NCBI GenBank assembly: GCA_963747775.1
Contig: CAVVGT010000006.1
Coordinates: 591,497-655,496, forward strand
Direction of reading: 5' to 3'
Source of the DNA: JAGVSZ01 sp963747775
GTDB lineage: Bacteria > Pseudomonadota > Gammaproteobacteria > Burkholderiales > SG8-39
DNA: 64,000 bases
Positions 32,707-42,125 of this stretch are shown piece after piece (position 1 is the stretch's first letter; every line of letters begins with the position of its first letter). Below the pieces are notes generated by a model. It did not search any database and was not told where the DNA came from. It saw nothing but the letters and a program-made list of their open reading frames with translations. The position numbers and the translations under genes are program-made.

Positions 32707-34776
32707 GTGATCCGCGTGGGCGCCGACATCGGCGGCACCTTCACTGACCTCGTCTTCCTCGGACGCGACGGGGCGATCCGTGCCACGAAGCTGCTGTCCA
32801 CGCCCGAGGACTTCGGCCGCGCCATCCTCGACGGGCTGGGCGTCCAGCTCGAGCGCGAAGGGGCCACACCGGATGCGATTGACGAGATCGTGCACGGCAC
32901 CACGGTGGCCACAAACGCGATCCTGGAGCACAAGGGAGCCCGGGTCGGGCTGATTACCACCCACGGATTTCGCGACGTGTTGGAGATCCGGCGCGTCCGG
33001 CTGCCCGTCCTGTACGACATCACCTGGCGCAAGCCCGAACCGCTGGTCCGTCGCGAACGGCGGATGGAAGTCGACGAGCGCGTCGGCCCTGGCGGCGAGG
33101 TGCGCAAGCCGCTCGATGCGGCAAGCGCGCGCGCGGCCGTCGCGCACCTGCGCGCGCTCGGCTGCGAGTCGGTCGCGGTGTGTTTCCTCCACAGCTATGC
33201 GAATCCGGACCACGAGCTCGCGGTGGGTGCGATGCTCGAGGGGGAATTCCCGTTCGTTTCCCTGTCGTGCCGGGTGCTGCCGGAGGTCAAGGAGTACGAG
33301 CGAACCGCGACGACCGTGGTGGACGCGTACGTGAAGCCGGTGGTGAGCCGCTACCTGGGCAATCTCCGCGCCAATCTCGACGCGGCGGGTGTGCGCGCGC
33401 CGCTGCTCGTGATGCAGTCGAACGGTGGCGTCTTCTCCGAACGTGCCGCGGTGGCGAGTCCGGTGCGCATCATCGAGAGCGGACCGGCCGCCGGTGCCAT
33501 CGCCGCGCAGGCCCTCGGGCGCTCGGCCGGAATCGACAATCTGATCGCTTTCGACATGGGCGGTACGACCGCCAAGGCGTCGATCGTCGAACGCGGCGCG
33601 ATCGCGCTGTCCTCGGAGTACGAGGTGGGCGGCGGCATCCACCAGGGCAGCCGCCTTATCAAGGGGAGCGGCCATCTCATCCGCATTCCGGCGATCGACG
33701 TGTCGGAAGTCGGCGCCGGGGGCGGCTCGCTCGCGTGGATCGACGCTGGCGGCGTGTTGCGCGTGGGCCCGGAGAGCGCCGGAGCGGTGCCGGGGCCGGC
33801 GTGCTACGCGCGCGGCGGCGAACGACCCACCGTCACCGACGCGAACGTCGTCCTCGGCTACCTGAATCCGGGCTATCTCGTGGGCGGGGAGTTGCGGCTC
33901 GACGCCGCGCGCGCCGAGCGGGCGCTTCGGGAGCATATTGCCGAGCCGCTTGGCCTGCCGCTCCTCGAGGCGGCCGACGGCATCCATCGCATTGCGAACG
34001 CCGCCATGCAGCGTGCGATCCGCTCGGTGTCGATCGAGCGGGGACGCGACCCGCGCGACTTCACCCTCGTCGCGTTCGGTGGCAGCGGCCCGGTGCACGC
34101 GGCCGGACTCGCGGAAGCCCTCGATATCAGCCGCATCCTGATTCCGCCGCACCCGGGTCTCTTCAGCGCCATCGGGCTGCTGAGCGCCGACGTCGAGCAG
34201 CTCCACACCCGCTCGTTCCTGCGCGAGGTGGGCAAGGCGGACCTGGCTGCGGCCGAGACGATCTTCCGCGAGATGGAGGCACGGGTGCTCGGGGATCTCG
34301 CCACCGAAGGATTTGGCGCCGACAGCGTGCGGCTCGAGCGCTACGCGGACCTGCGCTACCGCAAACAGATCTCGGAGCTGCTGCTGCCGCTGCCGGCACA
34401 CCCGCTCGGGAGTGCCGACCGGGCGCCGTTGGCGGAGGCCTTCCATGCCGAGCACGAGACCACCTACGGCTATGCGATGCGTGACGAACGCGTCGAGATC
34501 GTGTCCTTGAAAGTGAAGGCGCGGGCGGCGCGCGTCACCGCCGCCCCCGACTGGAACCGGATGCGCGGGGGCCGGGGGCCGGGCGGCGAGCGCACCGCCT
34601 ATTTCGGCCGCGACCGTGGTGCGCAGTCGGTGCGGGTGCTGGGACGCGGCGATCTCGAAGCGCGTCCGCAGCCCGGGCCGCTCGTCATCGAGGAGTACGA
34701 CTCGACGACGGTTGTGCCGCCGGGCTGGAGCGCCCGCCTTGGCGAACAAGGGTTTGTCCACCTGGAGCGTGCGTGA
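32707..34776 (+). CDS. hyuA: Hydantoinase A/oxoprolinase-family subunit (HyuA, first copy)
   Basis: This 689-residue ATP-dependent subunit belongs to the hydantoinase/oxoprolinase/acetone-carboxylase superfamily. The sugar-kinase-like N-terminus holds DIGGTFTD at residues 7-14, and the second phosphate-binding motif MGGTTAKAS is near residue 285. Further marks are HGTTVATNAILE, ESGPAAGAIAA and AGGGSLAWIDAGG. The GTG at 32707 is preferred: AGGAG lies nine bases upstream, the protein begins like its relatives, and the promoter lies just before it; an ATG at 32674 would add eleven residues. With the HyuB partner it would hydrolyse a hydantoin or lactam, or carboxylate a ketone, using ATP. Confidence 0.85.
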   Translation: MIRVGADIGGTFTDLVFLGRDGAIRATKLLSTPEDFGRAILDGLGVQLEREGATPDAIDEIVHGTTVATNAILEHKGARVGLITTHGFRDVLEIRRVRLPVLYDITWRKPEPLVRRERRMEVDERVGPGGEVRKPLDAASARAAVAHLRALGCESVAVCFLHSYANPDHELAVGAMLEGEFPFVSLSCRVLPEVKEYERTATTVVDAYVKPVVSRYLGNLRANLDAAGVRAPLLVMQSNGGVFSERAAVASPVRIIESGPAAGAIAAQALGRSAGIDNLIAFDMGGTTAKASIVERGAIALSSEYEVGGGIHQGSRLIKGSGHLIRIPAIDVSEVGAGGGSLAWIDAGGVLRVGPESAGAVPGPACYARGGERPTVTDANVVLGYLNPGYLVGGELRLDAARAERALREHIAEPLGLPLLEAADGIHRIANAAMQRAIRSVSIERGRDPRDFTLVAFGGSGPVHAAGLAEALDISRILIPPHPGLFSAIGLLSADVEQLHTRSFLREVGKADLAAAETIFREMEARVLGDLATEGFGADSVRLERYADLRYRKQISELLLPLPAHPLGSADRAPLAEAFHAEHETTYGYAMRDERVEIVSLKVKARAARVTAAPDWNRMRGGRGPGGERTAYFGRDRGAQSVRVLGRGDLEARPQPGPLVIEEYDSTTVVPPGWSARLGEQGFVHLERA

Positions 34777-36554
34777 TGAGACGCGACGTCGTGATTCCCG
34801 GCATCGATCCGGTGACCTTCGAGGTCCTGCGCATGGGTCTTGACGCGATTGCCGACGAAATGGCCTACACCATCGTGCGCAGCGCCCGCTCCACGATGAT
34901 CAAGGACTGCATGGACTACTCGGCCTCGCTCTGCACGGCCAAGGGCGAGCTGATTGCGCAAGCGGTGAACATCCCGGTCATGATGTGCTCGACCCCGGAC
35001 GCATTGCTGCCGACGATTCGAAAACTGGGGCCGACGCTCGTGCCGGGCGACTGCATCATCCTCTCGGATCCCTACGAGGGCGGCTCGCACCTCCCGGACA
35101 TCTTCATGTTCACGCCGATCTTCTGGGAGGGCCGGCTGATCGCGTTCTCCTCGACCTGCGCGCATCACGCGGACGTGGGCGGCATGGTGCCCGGCAGCGG
35201 CTCGAGCGATGCGACCGAGATCTTCCAGGAAGGCCTGCGCATCCCGATCGTGAAGCTCTACGAGGCGGGCAAGCCGAACGCGGCGCTGTACGAGCTCATC
35301 CTGCGCAACGTGCGGTTCCCGGCCATGCTGGAGGGCGACCTCGAGGCGCAGCGCGCCGCCTGCCTGATCGGGGAGCGCGAACTGCAGCGCCTGGTCGCGC
35401 GCTACGGCGTCGACACGGTGGTGAACGGGATGGAAGCGCTGCTCGACTACTCCGAGCGCATCGTGCGCGAGGAGATCGCGGCGATGCCCGACGGGGTCTA
35501 CGAGTTCACCGACTACGTCGACGAGGACGGCATGGATCCCGAGCCGATTCCGATCCGGCTCTCTCTCGAGATCCGCGGCGACCGGGTCATCGCCGACTTC
35601 TCTGCATCCGCGAAGCAGGTGCGCGGCTCGATCAACTGCTCGCTCTCGGTCACCAAGGCGTCGACCTTCACCGCGCTCAAGTGCTTCTGCCGCGAGCCGT
35701 TTCCCCCGAACTCCGGGTTCTTCCGTCCGATCGAGGTGATTGCGCCCGAGGGCACGGTCCTGAACGTGGCCTTCCCCGGCGCGACCTTCATGCGCGGGCT
35801 GACGATCTACCGCATCAACAACGTGCTCTTCGGTGCGCTCGCCCGCGCGATGCCCGAACGCGCGATCGCAGCCGACGAGGGTGGCACCTCGATCGTGGTA
35901 ATGGAGGGGCGGGACGCCGAGGACGAGCGCTTCCTGTACATGGAGACGATCTCCGGCGCATGGGGCGGACGCGCGGGCGCCGACGGCCTCGACTGCGCCT
36001 CCAATGTGACGGGACTCCAATCCAACACTCCGGTCGAAGTCCTCGAGACCGAGTATCCGATCGAGCTGGTGCAGTACGGCTTCGTGCCCGACTCGGGCGG
36101 CGCGGGCAAGCACCGGGGTGGTCTGTCGCTGCTGCGCGAGTACCGCTACCTCGCCGACGCGGGCACGCTACAGATTCGCGCCGACCGTGTCCGCTTCGCG
36201 CCCTACGGCCTGTTCGGCGGTCAACCCGGCGGCCGCAGCGGCAACTGGCTCGATCCGGACGGCGCCAATGTGCGGCTCGAGTCCAAGGTGAAGAACCGCC
36301 CCCTCAAGCGCGGCGAGGTCGTGCGCCACGTCCTCGCCGCGGGCGGGGGCTACGGGTGGCCGTTCGAGCGGGAAATCGACGCGGTGCTGGAGGACGTGCG
36401 TGACGGTAAGGTCACGGTCACGGGCGCACGGGAGGACTACGGCGTCGCGATCGATCCGACCACGCTCCTCGTGGACGGGGCCGCGACCGCCCGGCTTCGC
36501 GCCGGGATGCGGGCGGCCGTCGATGTGGCCCATCCGCCGCTCTCCACCCAATGA
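34773..36554 (+). CDS. hyuB: Hydantoinase B/oxoprolinase-family subunit (HyuB, first copy)
   Basis: This 593-residue partner of the upstream HyuA has the family features DPVTFEVLRMGLDAIADEMA at the start, VRSARSTMIKDCMDYSASL, a metal-site region SDPYEGGSHLPDIFMFTPIF, STCAHHADVGG and the glycine-rich DSGGAGKHRGG near residue 445. The length fits an ordinary HyuB with no extra domain. The start may be GTG 34773 or ATG 34776; both overlap the hyuA stop. It overlaps the following dehydrogenase gene by four bases. Confidence 0.86.
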   Translation: MMRRDVVIPGIDPVTFEVLRMGLDAIADEMAYTIVRSARSTMIKDCMDYSASLCTAKGELIAQAVNIPVMMCSTPDALLPTIRKLGPTLVPGDCIILSDPYEGGSHLPDIFMFTPIFWEGRLIAFSSTCAHHADVGGMVPGSGSSDATEIFQEGLRIPIVKLYEAGKPNAALYELILRNVRFPAMLEGDLEAQRAACLIGERELQRLVARYGVDTVVNGMEALLDYSERIVREEIAAMPDGVYEFTDYVDEDGMDPEPIPIRLSLEIRGDRVIADFSASAKQVRGSINCSLSVTKASTFTALKCFCREPFPPNSGFFRPIEVIAPEGTVLNVAFPGATFMRGLTIYRINNVLFGALARAMPERAIAADEGGTSIVVMEGRDAEDERFLYMETISGAWGGRAGADGLDCASNVTGLQSNTPVEVLETEYPIELVQYGFVPDSGGAGKHRGGLSLLREYRYLADAGTLQIRADRVRFAPYGLFGGQPGGRSGNWLDPDGANVRLESKVKNRPLKRGEVVRHVLAAGGGYGWPFEREIDAVLEDVRDGKVTVTGAREDYGVAIDPTTLLVDGAATARLRAGMRAAVDVAHPPLSTQ

Positions 36555-37309
36555 GTCGCCGCATGAGCCGCCTCGCCGGAAAAGTCGCGATCGTGACGGG
36601 GGGCACCCGCGGGATCGGCCTCGCAATCGCGACCGCGTTCCTGCGCGAGGGCGCGCAGGTCGTCTTCTCCGGCACCTCGCCGGAGAGCGTGGCCCGCGCA
36701 CGCGCCACGCTGCCCGCGGACGCCGCATGCGAGGGGGTCGCGGTCGACCTGACCGACCCAGCGCGCGGCGCGCTGCTCCTCGAGCGCGCCGCGGCACGGT
36801 TCGGCGGCCTCGATGTGCTGGTGAACAACGCCGGCGTGCTGAGCCGCAAGGACGAATGGGATACGACGCCCGAGGACTGGGACTACGTCATGGGCGTCAA
36901 CCTGAAGACGGTCTTCTTCCTGTCGCGCGAGGCCGCCCGCGCCATGAAAACTCGCGGCGGCGGCAGTATCGTCAACATCGCCTCGGTGGCCGGGCAGATC
37001 GGTGGGATCGCAGGGAGCCCCGCGTACTCGGCGGCGAAGGCGGGCGTGCTCGGCCTCACCAAGTCGCTCGCGCGGCGGTTCGCGCCGCTGAAGATCCGCG
37101 TGAACGCAATCTCACCGGCCGACATCGAGACGGACATGACCGCGTCGTTCACCCCCGAGATCCGCGCGCGCCTCATCGGCATGACCCCGCTCGGCCGCTT
37201 CGGCGTGGTGGAGGAAGTGGTGGGCGCGGCGGTCTATCTCGCCGCGGACGAATCGAGTTACGTGACGGGGCAGACGCTGGCGATCAACGGCGGCCTCTTC
37301 ATGTCCTGA
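36551..37309 (+). CDS. Short-chain dehydrogenase/reductase, FabG-like
   Basis: This 252-residue NAD(P)-dependent oxidoreductase is complete: TGGTRGIG (residues 16-23) for cofactor binding, NNAG at 92-95, catalytic S145, Y159 and K163 in the YSAAK motif, and the C-terminal GQTLAINGG. It overlaps hyuB by four bases, so it belongs to the same transcript. It probably oxidises or reduces a hydroxy or keto intermediate made or used by the HyuAB enzymes; the substrate cannot be inferred. Confidence 0.87.
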   Translation: MSRRMSRLAGKVAIVTGGTRGIGLAIATAFLREGAQVVFSGTSPESVARARATLPADAACEGVAVDLTDPARGALLLERAAARFGGLDVLVNNAGVLSRKDEWDTTPEDWDYVMGVNLKTVFFLSREAARAMKTRGGGSIVNIASVAGQIGGIAGSPAYSAAKAGVLGLTKSLARRFAPLKIRVNAISPADIETDMTASFTPEIRARLIGMTPLGRFGVVEEVVGAAVYLAADESSYVTGQTLAINGGLFMS

Positions 37310-37342
37310 CCTGCCGCTGCAACCACGAGGAGAGCGCACACG

Positions 37343-37777
37343 ATGGCCAAGCTCGAGTTCCGGATGTCCGGCGGCGGCGTTTTCGTCGCTCAGATCTATG
37401 CGGAGAAAGTGCCGCAGACCTGGCAGCTGATCGCGGCGTTCCTGCCGCAGACGCGCAAGGCCTACAACGCGCGCTGGTCGGGTCGGGAGACGCACGCCCC
37501 GCTCGCGCTGCCGACGAAGCCGCCGCGCGAGAACCAGAGCTCCCAGGCGTCCGTCGGCGACGTGATCTACGGGCGCGAGTGGGACGACCGGGACTTCACC
37601 GGCTTCGAGGCGATCGGCTGGTTCTACGCCGCCGAGACGATTCGCGACTGGCGCGGCCTGCACGCGGTGAACATCATCGGGCGCGTCGAGCCGCAGTACT
37701 GGCCGCTGATCGAAGAGGTGGGGATGCGCATCTGGCGCGGCGGCGGCGAGGACTGTGCGCTGAAGGTGATCGACTGA
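37343..37777 (+). CDS. DUF3830 family protein (cyclophilin-like fold)
   Basis: This 144-residue cytoplasmic protein resembles the DUF3830 family, whose solved members have a cyclophilin-like barrel. Visible features are EFRMSGGGVFVAQIYAEKVP at the start, the YNARWSGRETHAPLAL segment near residue 45, SVGDVIYGREW and a C-terminal GMRIWRGGGED strand. The family is often found beside hydantoinase-type and transport genes, but its reaction is unknown. AGGAG is upstream of ATG 37343, and the stop overlaps the second hyuA by one base. It could be a small accessory subunit or a ring-opening hydrolase of the pathway. Confidence 0.75.
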   Translation: MAKLEFRMSGGGVFVAQIYAEKVPQTWQLIAAFLPQTRKAYNARWSGRETHAPLALPTKPPRENQSSQASVGDVIYGREWDDRDFTGFEAIGWFYAAETIRDWRGLHAVNIIGRVEPQYWPLIEEVGMRIWRGGGEDCALKVID

Positions 37778-39861
37778 TGCCGCCCGCGACGTACACGGTG
37801 GCGGTGGACATCGGCGGCACCTTCACCGACGTCGTGGCGATCGAGGGCGGTTCGGGCCGCATGGCGATGGGCAAGGTGCTCACCACGCCGGGAGACTTGC
37901 AACGCGGGGTGCTGGACGGGCTCGCAGACGCCGCCCGCGAACTGGGGGTCGAGCTCTCGCGGCTGCTGGGTCGTGCCGAGCGCATGGTTCACGCCACGAC
38001 GCAGTCGTCGAACGCGGTGTTCGCCTTTGCCGGCGCACGCACCGCGGTGCTCACGACGCGCGGCTTCGGCGACACGCTGATCGTGATGCGGGCGACCGGC
38101 CGGGTGGCCGGGCTGTCGGTGTTCGAGCGCCATCACTACCGCGCCACCGACAAACCGCGGCTGCTCGCCGACGAGCGCGACATCTTCGAGATCCCGGAGC
38201 GCGTGGACTGCAACGGGCACGTCGTAGTGCCGCTCGACGAGGCCGCGGTGCGCGCTGCGGCGCGCGAAATCCGGCGCAAGGGGTACGCGTCGGTCGCGGT
38301 CGCGTACCTTTTCTCGCACCAGAACGCCGCGCATGAGCGGCGCACCGCCGAGATCCTTACCGAAGAGGCGCCCGGGCTCTACGTCTCGACCTCCGCGGCG
38401 GTGGCGCCGGTCATCGGCGAGTACGAGCGCTCCGCCACAGCGCTGTTCAACGCGTACGTGGGCCCGGTCATCGAGGGCTATCTCCGTCGACTTGCCACAA
38501 CCCTCGAGGCGGCAGGGCTGCGCCAGCAGCTCCTCGTCGTGCAGGCGAACGGCGGCGTGACGACGACCGCGCAGCTCGTGCCGATCTTCACCGTCGAGTC
38601 CGGACCGGCCGCCGGCGTCGTCGGCGCGGCGCATCTCGCGCGCTCGCTCGGCCAGCGCGACGTGATCGCGACCGACGTCGGTGGCACGACTTTCAAGGTG
38701 GCGCTGATCCGCGATGGCGAGTGGGGCTACAGCCGGGAGACGGTGCTCAACCAGTACCAGCTGCGCCTGCCGATGATCGACGTCGCCTCGATCGGTGCCG
38801 GCGGCGGGTCGATCGCCTGGGTCGACGGCGCGCGTCTGCGCGTGGGCCCGCGGAGCGCCGCCGCGGAGCCGGGCCCGGCGTGCTACGGGCTGGGCGGCAC
38901 CGAGCCGACCGTGACCGACGCGGACCTCCTGCTCGGCTATCTTTCGCCGGAGCGTTTCCTCGGCGGACGCATGGCGCTGCATGCCGATGCGGCGCGCGAG
39001 GCGGTTCGGAGCCGCATCGCGGCGCCGCTTTTCGACGGCGACGTGCTCGCCGCGGCCGCCGGCATCCGCCAGGTCATCGACAGCCAGATGGCCGACCTGA
39101 TCCGCAAGGTCACCCTGGAGCGCGGCTACGACCCGCGCGATTTCGTGATGATGGCCTACGGCGGCTGTGGCCCCGCGCACGCGGGCGCGTACGGCACCGA
39201 CGTGGGGTCGGCCGAGATCGTCATCCCGTTCTTCGCCACGGTGCATTCGGCGTTCGGCGCGGCGCTCTCGGACGTGCGCTTCAGCCTGAGGCACTCGGAG
39301 CCGATCGTGTTGCCGGTGGATCCGGCGCGGCTCGAGGCGATCTACCAGACGATGGAGGTCGACGGTGCCAAGGCCCTCGCCGCCGCGGACGTGCCGGCGG
39401 ACCGGCGCGTCTTCCGGCGCTGGGTCGAGGCGCGCTTCCGGCGGCAGGTTCACCACGTCCGCGTCGATGCGCCGCCGCACTTCGACCCCACGGCGCTCAG
39501 CGCGCTCGCCGTGGCCTTCGAGCAGGAGTACGAGCGACTCTTCGGCCCCGGCTCGGCGCTCAAGGACGCCGGCATCGAGCTGGTGAACTACGGCGTCGAC
39601 GCAGTCGGGGTCGTGGACAAGCCGGCGATCGAGCGCGCGCCACCGGGCGGACCGGCGCGGCCACGCACGGAGCGCCCGACCTGGTGCCCGCGCACGCGCG
39701 CGATGGTCGCCACGCCGATCTACGACGGCCCCACGCTTGCGCCCGGGACCGAGCTCCACGGGCCGGCGGTGATCGAGCACCCGGGCACGACGATCGTCGC
39801 GGTCGCAGGCCAGCACGTGCGGATCGACGACTGGCGCCACACCCACCTTTTCACCCACTGA
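37777..39861 (+). CDS. hyuA: Hydantoinase A/oxoprolinase-family subunit (HyuA, second copy)
   Basis: This 694-residue ATP-binding subunit is a distant paralogue of the one at 32707. DIGGTFTD occupies residues 11-18, VHATTQSSNAV stands in place of the first copy's HGTTVATNAI, and VGGTTFKVALI is the second phosphate motif. ESGPAAGVVGAA, GAGGGSIAWVDG and the YGGCGPAHAGAYG loop are conserved. Because the following HyuB-type protein has a gamma-like zinc domain, this pair more closely resembles acetone or acetophenone carboxylase than a simple hydantoinase. ATG 37777 overlaps the DUF3830 stop. Confidence 0.85.
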   Translation: MPPATYTVAVDIGGTFTDVVAIEGGSGRMAMGKVLTTPGDLQRGVLDGLADAARELGVELSRLLGRAERMVHATTQSSNAVFAFAGARTAVLTTRGFGDTLIVMRATGRVAGLSVFERHHYRATDKPRLLADERDIFEIPERVDCNGHVVVPLDEAAVRAAAREIRRKGYASVAVAYLFSHQNAAHERRTAEILTEEAPGLYVSTSAAVAPVIGEYERSATALFNAYVGPVIEGYLRRLATTLEAAGLRQQLLVVQANGGVTTTAQLVPIFTVESGPAAGVVGAAHLARSLGQRDVIATDVGGTTFKVALIRDGEWGYSRETVLNQYQLRLPMIDVASIGAGGGSIAWVDGARLRVGPRSAAAEPGPACYGLGGTEPTVTDADLLLGYLSPERFLGGRMALHADAAREAVRSRIAAPLFDGDVLAAAAGIRQVIDSQMADLIRKVTLERGYDPRDFVMMAYGGCGPAHAGAYGTDVGSAEIVIPFFATVHSAFGAALSDVRFSLRHSEPIVLPVDPARLEAIYQTMEVDGAKALAAADVPADRRVFRRWVEARFRRQVHHVRVDAPPHFDPTALSALAVAFEQEYERLFGPGSALKDAGIELVNYGVDAVGVVDKPAIERAPPGGPARPRTERPTWCPRTRAMVATPIYDGPTLAPGTELHGPAVIEHPGTTIVAVAGQHVRIDDWRHTHLFTH

Positions 39862-39872
39862 CGGGGCCGCGC

Positions 39873-42059
39873 ATGCTCAAGCGAGCGAACGCCACGATCG
39901 ATCCCGCGACCTTCGAGGTCCTGAACCACCGCCTCCTCAATATCGTCGAGGAGATGGGGATCCAGTACATGCGCTGCTCGGGCTCGAATGTGCTGATCAC
40001 CGGCAACGACGCTGCCACCGCGATCATGCGGCCCGACGGCGCGCTGGTGTCGGTGGGCCCCTACATCGTCACCCAGGGCAACGTGCTGCCGCTCATCGTC
40101 GAGAGCACGATGCGGCTCGCCGCCGACGTGGGCTACGGCGACGGCGACATCTTCATCTGCAACGATCCCTACCTTGGCGCGATCCACGCACCGGATTTCG
40201 CGACCGTCACGCCGATCTACCACCAGGGCGAGCTGGTCGCCTGGATCGGCGCCTCGGGCCACCAGCTCGACACCGGCGGCATGGACCCCGGCGGCTTCTC
40301 GGTTAAGGCGGTCGACGTGCACCAGGAAGGGCTGCGCATGCCGCCGGTGAAGATCGTCGAGGCGGGGCGGGTGCGCGAGGACGTCTACCGGTGGATCATC
40401 AATCAGGTGCGCGACCCGCTCGTCGGGCTGGACGTGCGCGGGCAGATCGCCGCGCTCAATGCCGGCCGGCGGCGCATCGTCGAACTGATCGAGACCTGGG
40501 GCGCTGCGACCGTGAAGGCGGTGATGCAGCGCTCGATCGAGCACGCGCGCGAGAAGCTCGCCGCGCGGCTCGAGGAGCTTCCCGACGGCGAGTGGCGCGA
40601 GCTCCAGTACATCGATCACGACGGCCACTCGCCGGACATCTACAAGATCATCTGCACCATGCGCAAGCGCGGCGCCCGGCTCGAGTTCGACTTCGCCGGT
40701 ACCAGCCCGAATGCGCGCGGCCTGATCAATTCGACCTGGTCCGGCCTCCAGGCGGCGGTGCTGTCCTCGGTCTACATCAACCTGTGCTGGGACATCCCCT
40801 GGAACCGGGGCGTACGGGACTGCCTCGACATCCGTTCGGAGCCGGGCACGGTGAACAACTGCGCCTACCCGGCGCCCTGCGCGATGGCGACGATCAGCGC
40901 GGTGATCGTGACGATCGACGTCACCTGGCGCTGCCTGGCGCAACTCCTGCTCGCCTCCGACCGGCACGCGAGCCAGGCGATGGCGAACTGGTCGGGCACG
41001 TCGATGGCGCCGATCTTCGCCGGCACGAGTCAGCACGGCTTTCGCTTCGCCGCCACCGAGATGAGCCACTTCGGCGGCGGCGGCGGTGCGCGCGTCGACG
41101 CTGACGGCGTGGACACGTCGGGCATCGTGTTCAACACGACGCCGAACATGCCGAACATCGAGGACCAGGAGGCCGAATACCCGGTGCTCTACCTCTTCCG
41201 CCGCCACCTGCAGGACTCGGGCGGGCCCGGCGCGTTTCGCGGCGGCCGATCGGGGGAACTCGCGTACACCGCGTACGAAGCCCCCGACGGCCGGCTTGAA
41301 GGACTCTTCGCGGGCACCGGCGCGGAAATGCCCAACGCGATCGGGATCGCTGGAGGCTTGCCCGGCGCCGCGATCCGCGTCGCGCGGGTGCTCGACACCG
41401 ACCTCACCGACCGGCTCGCACGCCAGGCACCGCTCCCCGCGCGGCTCGAGGACATCTCCGGGCGGCGCGAGATTCTCGCCTGCAAGCACGAGCGCTCGCC
41501 GATGTTCGCCGGCGAGGTCTGGTATCACAGCTGGCAGGCGGGGGCGGGCTACGGCGATCCGCTCTCACGCGAGCCCGAGCGTGTGGCGGCCGACCTCGCG
41601 CGCGGCGCAGTGTCGGCGACCGCGGGACGTGAGATCTATGGCGTCGTGCTCTCGCCCGACGGGGCCGTGGATCGGGACGGCACCGCGCGCGAACGCGCCG
41701 CGCGGCGGGCCGCCCGACTCGCGTCCGCGCGGACCGTGGTGCCCGACGACGCGGTGCTCGAGTTCAGCGGTCCCGGCCGCCATCGCTTTGGCGCGGCGCT
41801 CGATCTCGCGCTCGATCAGGGGCGGATCGCCTGCGCGAGCTGCGGGGAGGGTCTGGGTGCACCCGGCGAGAACCTGTTGCCGCATCTGAAGGAAGTGGTC
41901 CTGTCGCTCGTGGCGGCCGGTCCGGTTCGCGGCGAGGACTACGACCGTGGCCGGTTCGGCCTGCGGCTGCTGCTGTGTCCCGCCTGCGGTGCTGCGCTCG
42001 ACACGCATCTCGCGTTCGAGGGCGCGCCGCGACCGTCGATGCGGATCGCCTATCGGTAG
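39873..42059 (+). CDS. HyuB-type subunit fused to an acetone-carboxylase-gamma-like zinc domain
   Basis: This 728-residue protein is longer than the other HyuB here by about 135 residues. Residues 1 to about 590 are HyuB-like: DPATFEVLNHRLLNIVEEMG, CNDPYLGAIHAPDFATVTPI, ASGHQLDTGGMDPGG and DSGGPGAFRGGRSGELAY. The C-terminal part holds C654-x2-C657 and, about 45 residues later, C702-x2-C705 in a FGLRLLLCPACGAALDTHL context. This closely resembles the separate gamma subunit of acetone carboxylase, which carries two CxxC-type zinc sites. A fused HyuB-gamma with an adjacent HyuA suggests a two-protein ATP-dependent carboxylase or related activator. Start ATG 39873. Confidence 0.8.
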   Translation: MLKRANATIDPATFEVLNHRLLNIVEEMGIQYMRCSGSNVLITGNDAATAIMRPDGALVSVGPYIVTQGNVLPLIVESTMRLAADVGYGDGDIFICNDPYLGAIHAPDFATVTPIYHQGELVAWIGASGHQLDTGGMDPGGFSVKAVDVHQEGLRMPPVKIVEAGRVREDVYRWIINQVRDPLVGLDVRGQIAALNAGRRRIVELIETWGAATVKAVMQRSIEHAREKLAARLEELPDGEWRELQYIDHDGHSPDIYKIICTMRKRGARLEFDFAGTSPNARGLINSTWSGLQAAVLSSVYINLCWDIPWNRGVRDCLDIRSEPGTVNNCAYPAPCAMATISAVIVTIDVTWRCLAQLLLASDRHASQAMANWSGTSMAPIFAGTSQHGFRFAATEMSHFGGGGGARVDADGVDTSGIVFNTTPNMPNIEDQEAEYPVLYLFRRHLQDSGGPGAFRGGRSGELAYTAYEAPDGRLEGLFAGTGAEMPNAIGIAGGLPGAAIRVARVLDTDLTDRLARQAPLPARLEDISGRREILACKHERSPMFAGEVWYHSWQAGAGYGDPLSREPERVAADLARGAVSATAGREIYGVVLSPDGAVDRDGTARERAARRAARLASARTVVPDDAVLEFSGPGRHRFGAALDLALDQGRIACASCGEGLGAPGENLLPHLKEVVLSLVAAGPVRGEDYDRGRFGLRLLLCPACGAALDTHLAFEGAPRPSMRIAYR

Positions 42060-42125
42060 CCGCGCGGCGCATGCACGCAATGCCCCCTCGCGATCTGGAC
42101 GAGTAACAGGAGATCACGCTTAATC

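Noticed and set aside
32425..34761. Very long open frame on the minus strand opposite hyuA (about 780 codons)
   Set aside because: It is antisense to a well-conserved family gene, has arginine/histidine-rich low-information sequence typical of GC-rich shadow frames, and matches no family I recognise.
37624..39858. Long minus-strand open frame (about 740 codons) opposite the second hyuA
   Set aside because: Same reasoning: shadow of a real gene, no domain motifs, no ribosome site.
39720..41528. Long minus-strand open frame (about 600 codons) opposite the HyuB-gamma gene
   Set aside because: Shadow frame; the plus strand encodes a recognisable protein throughout.
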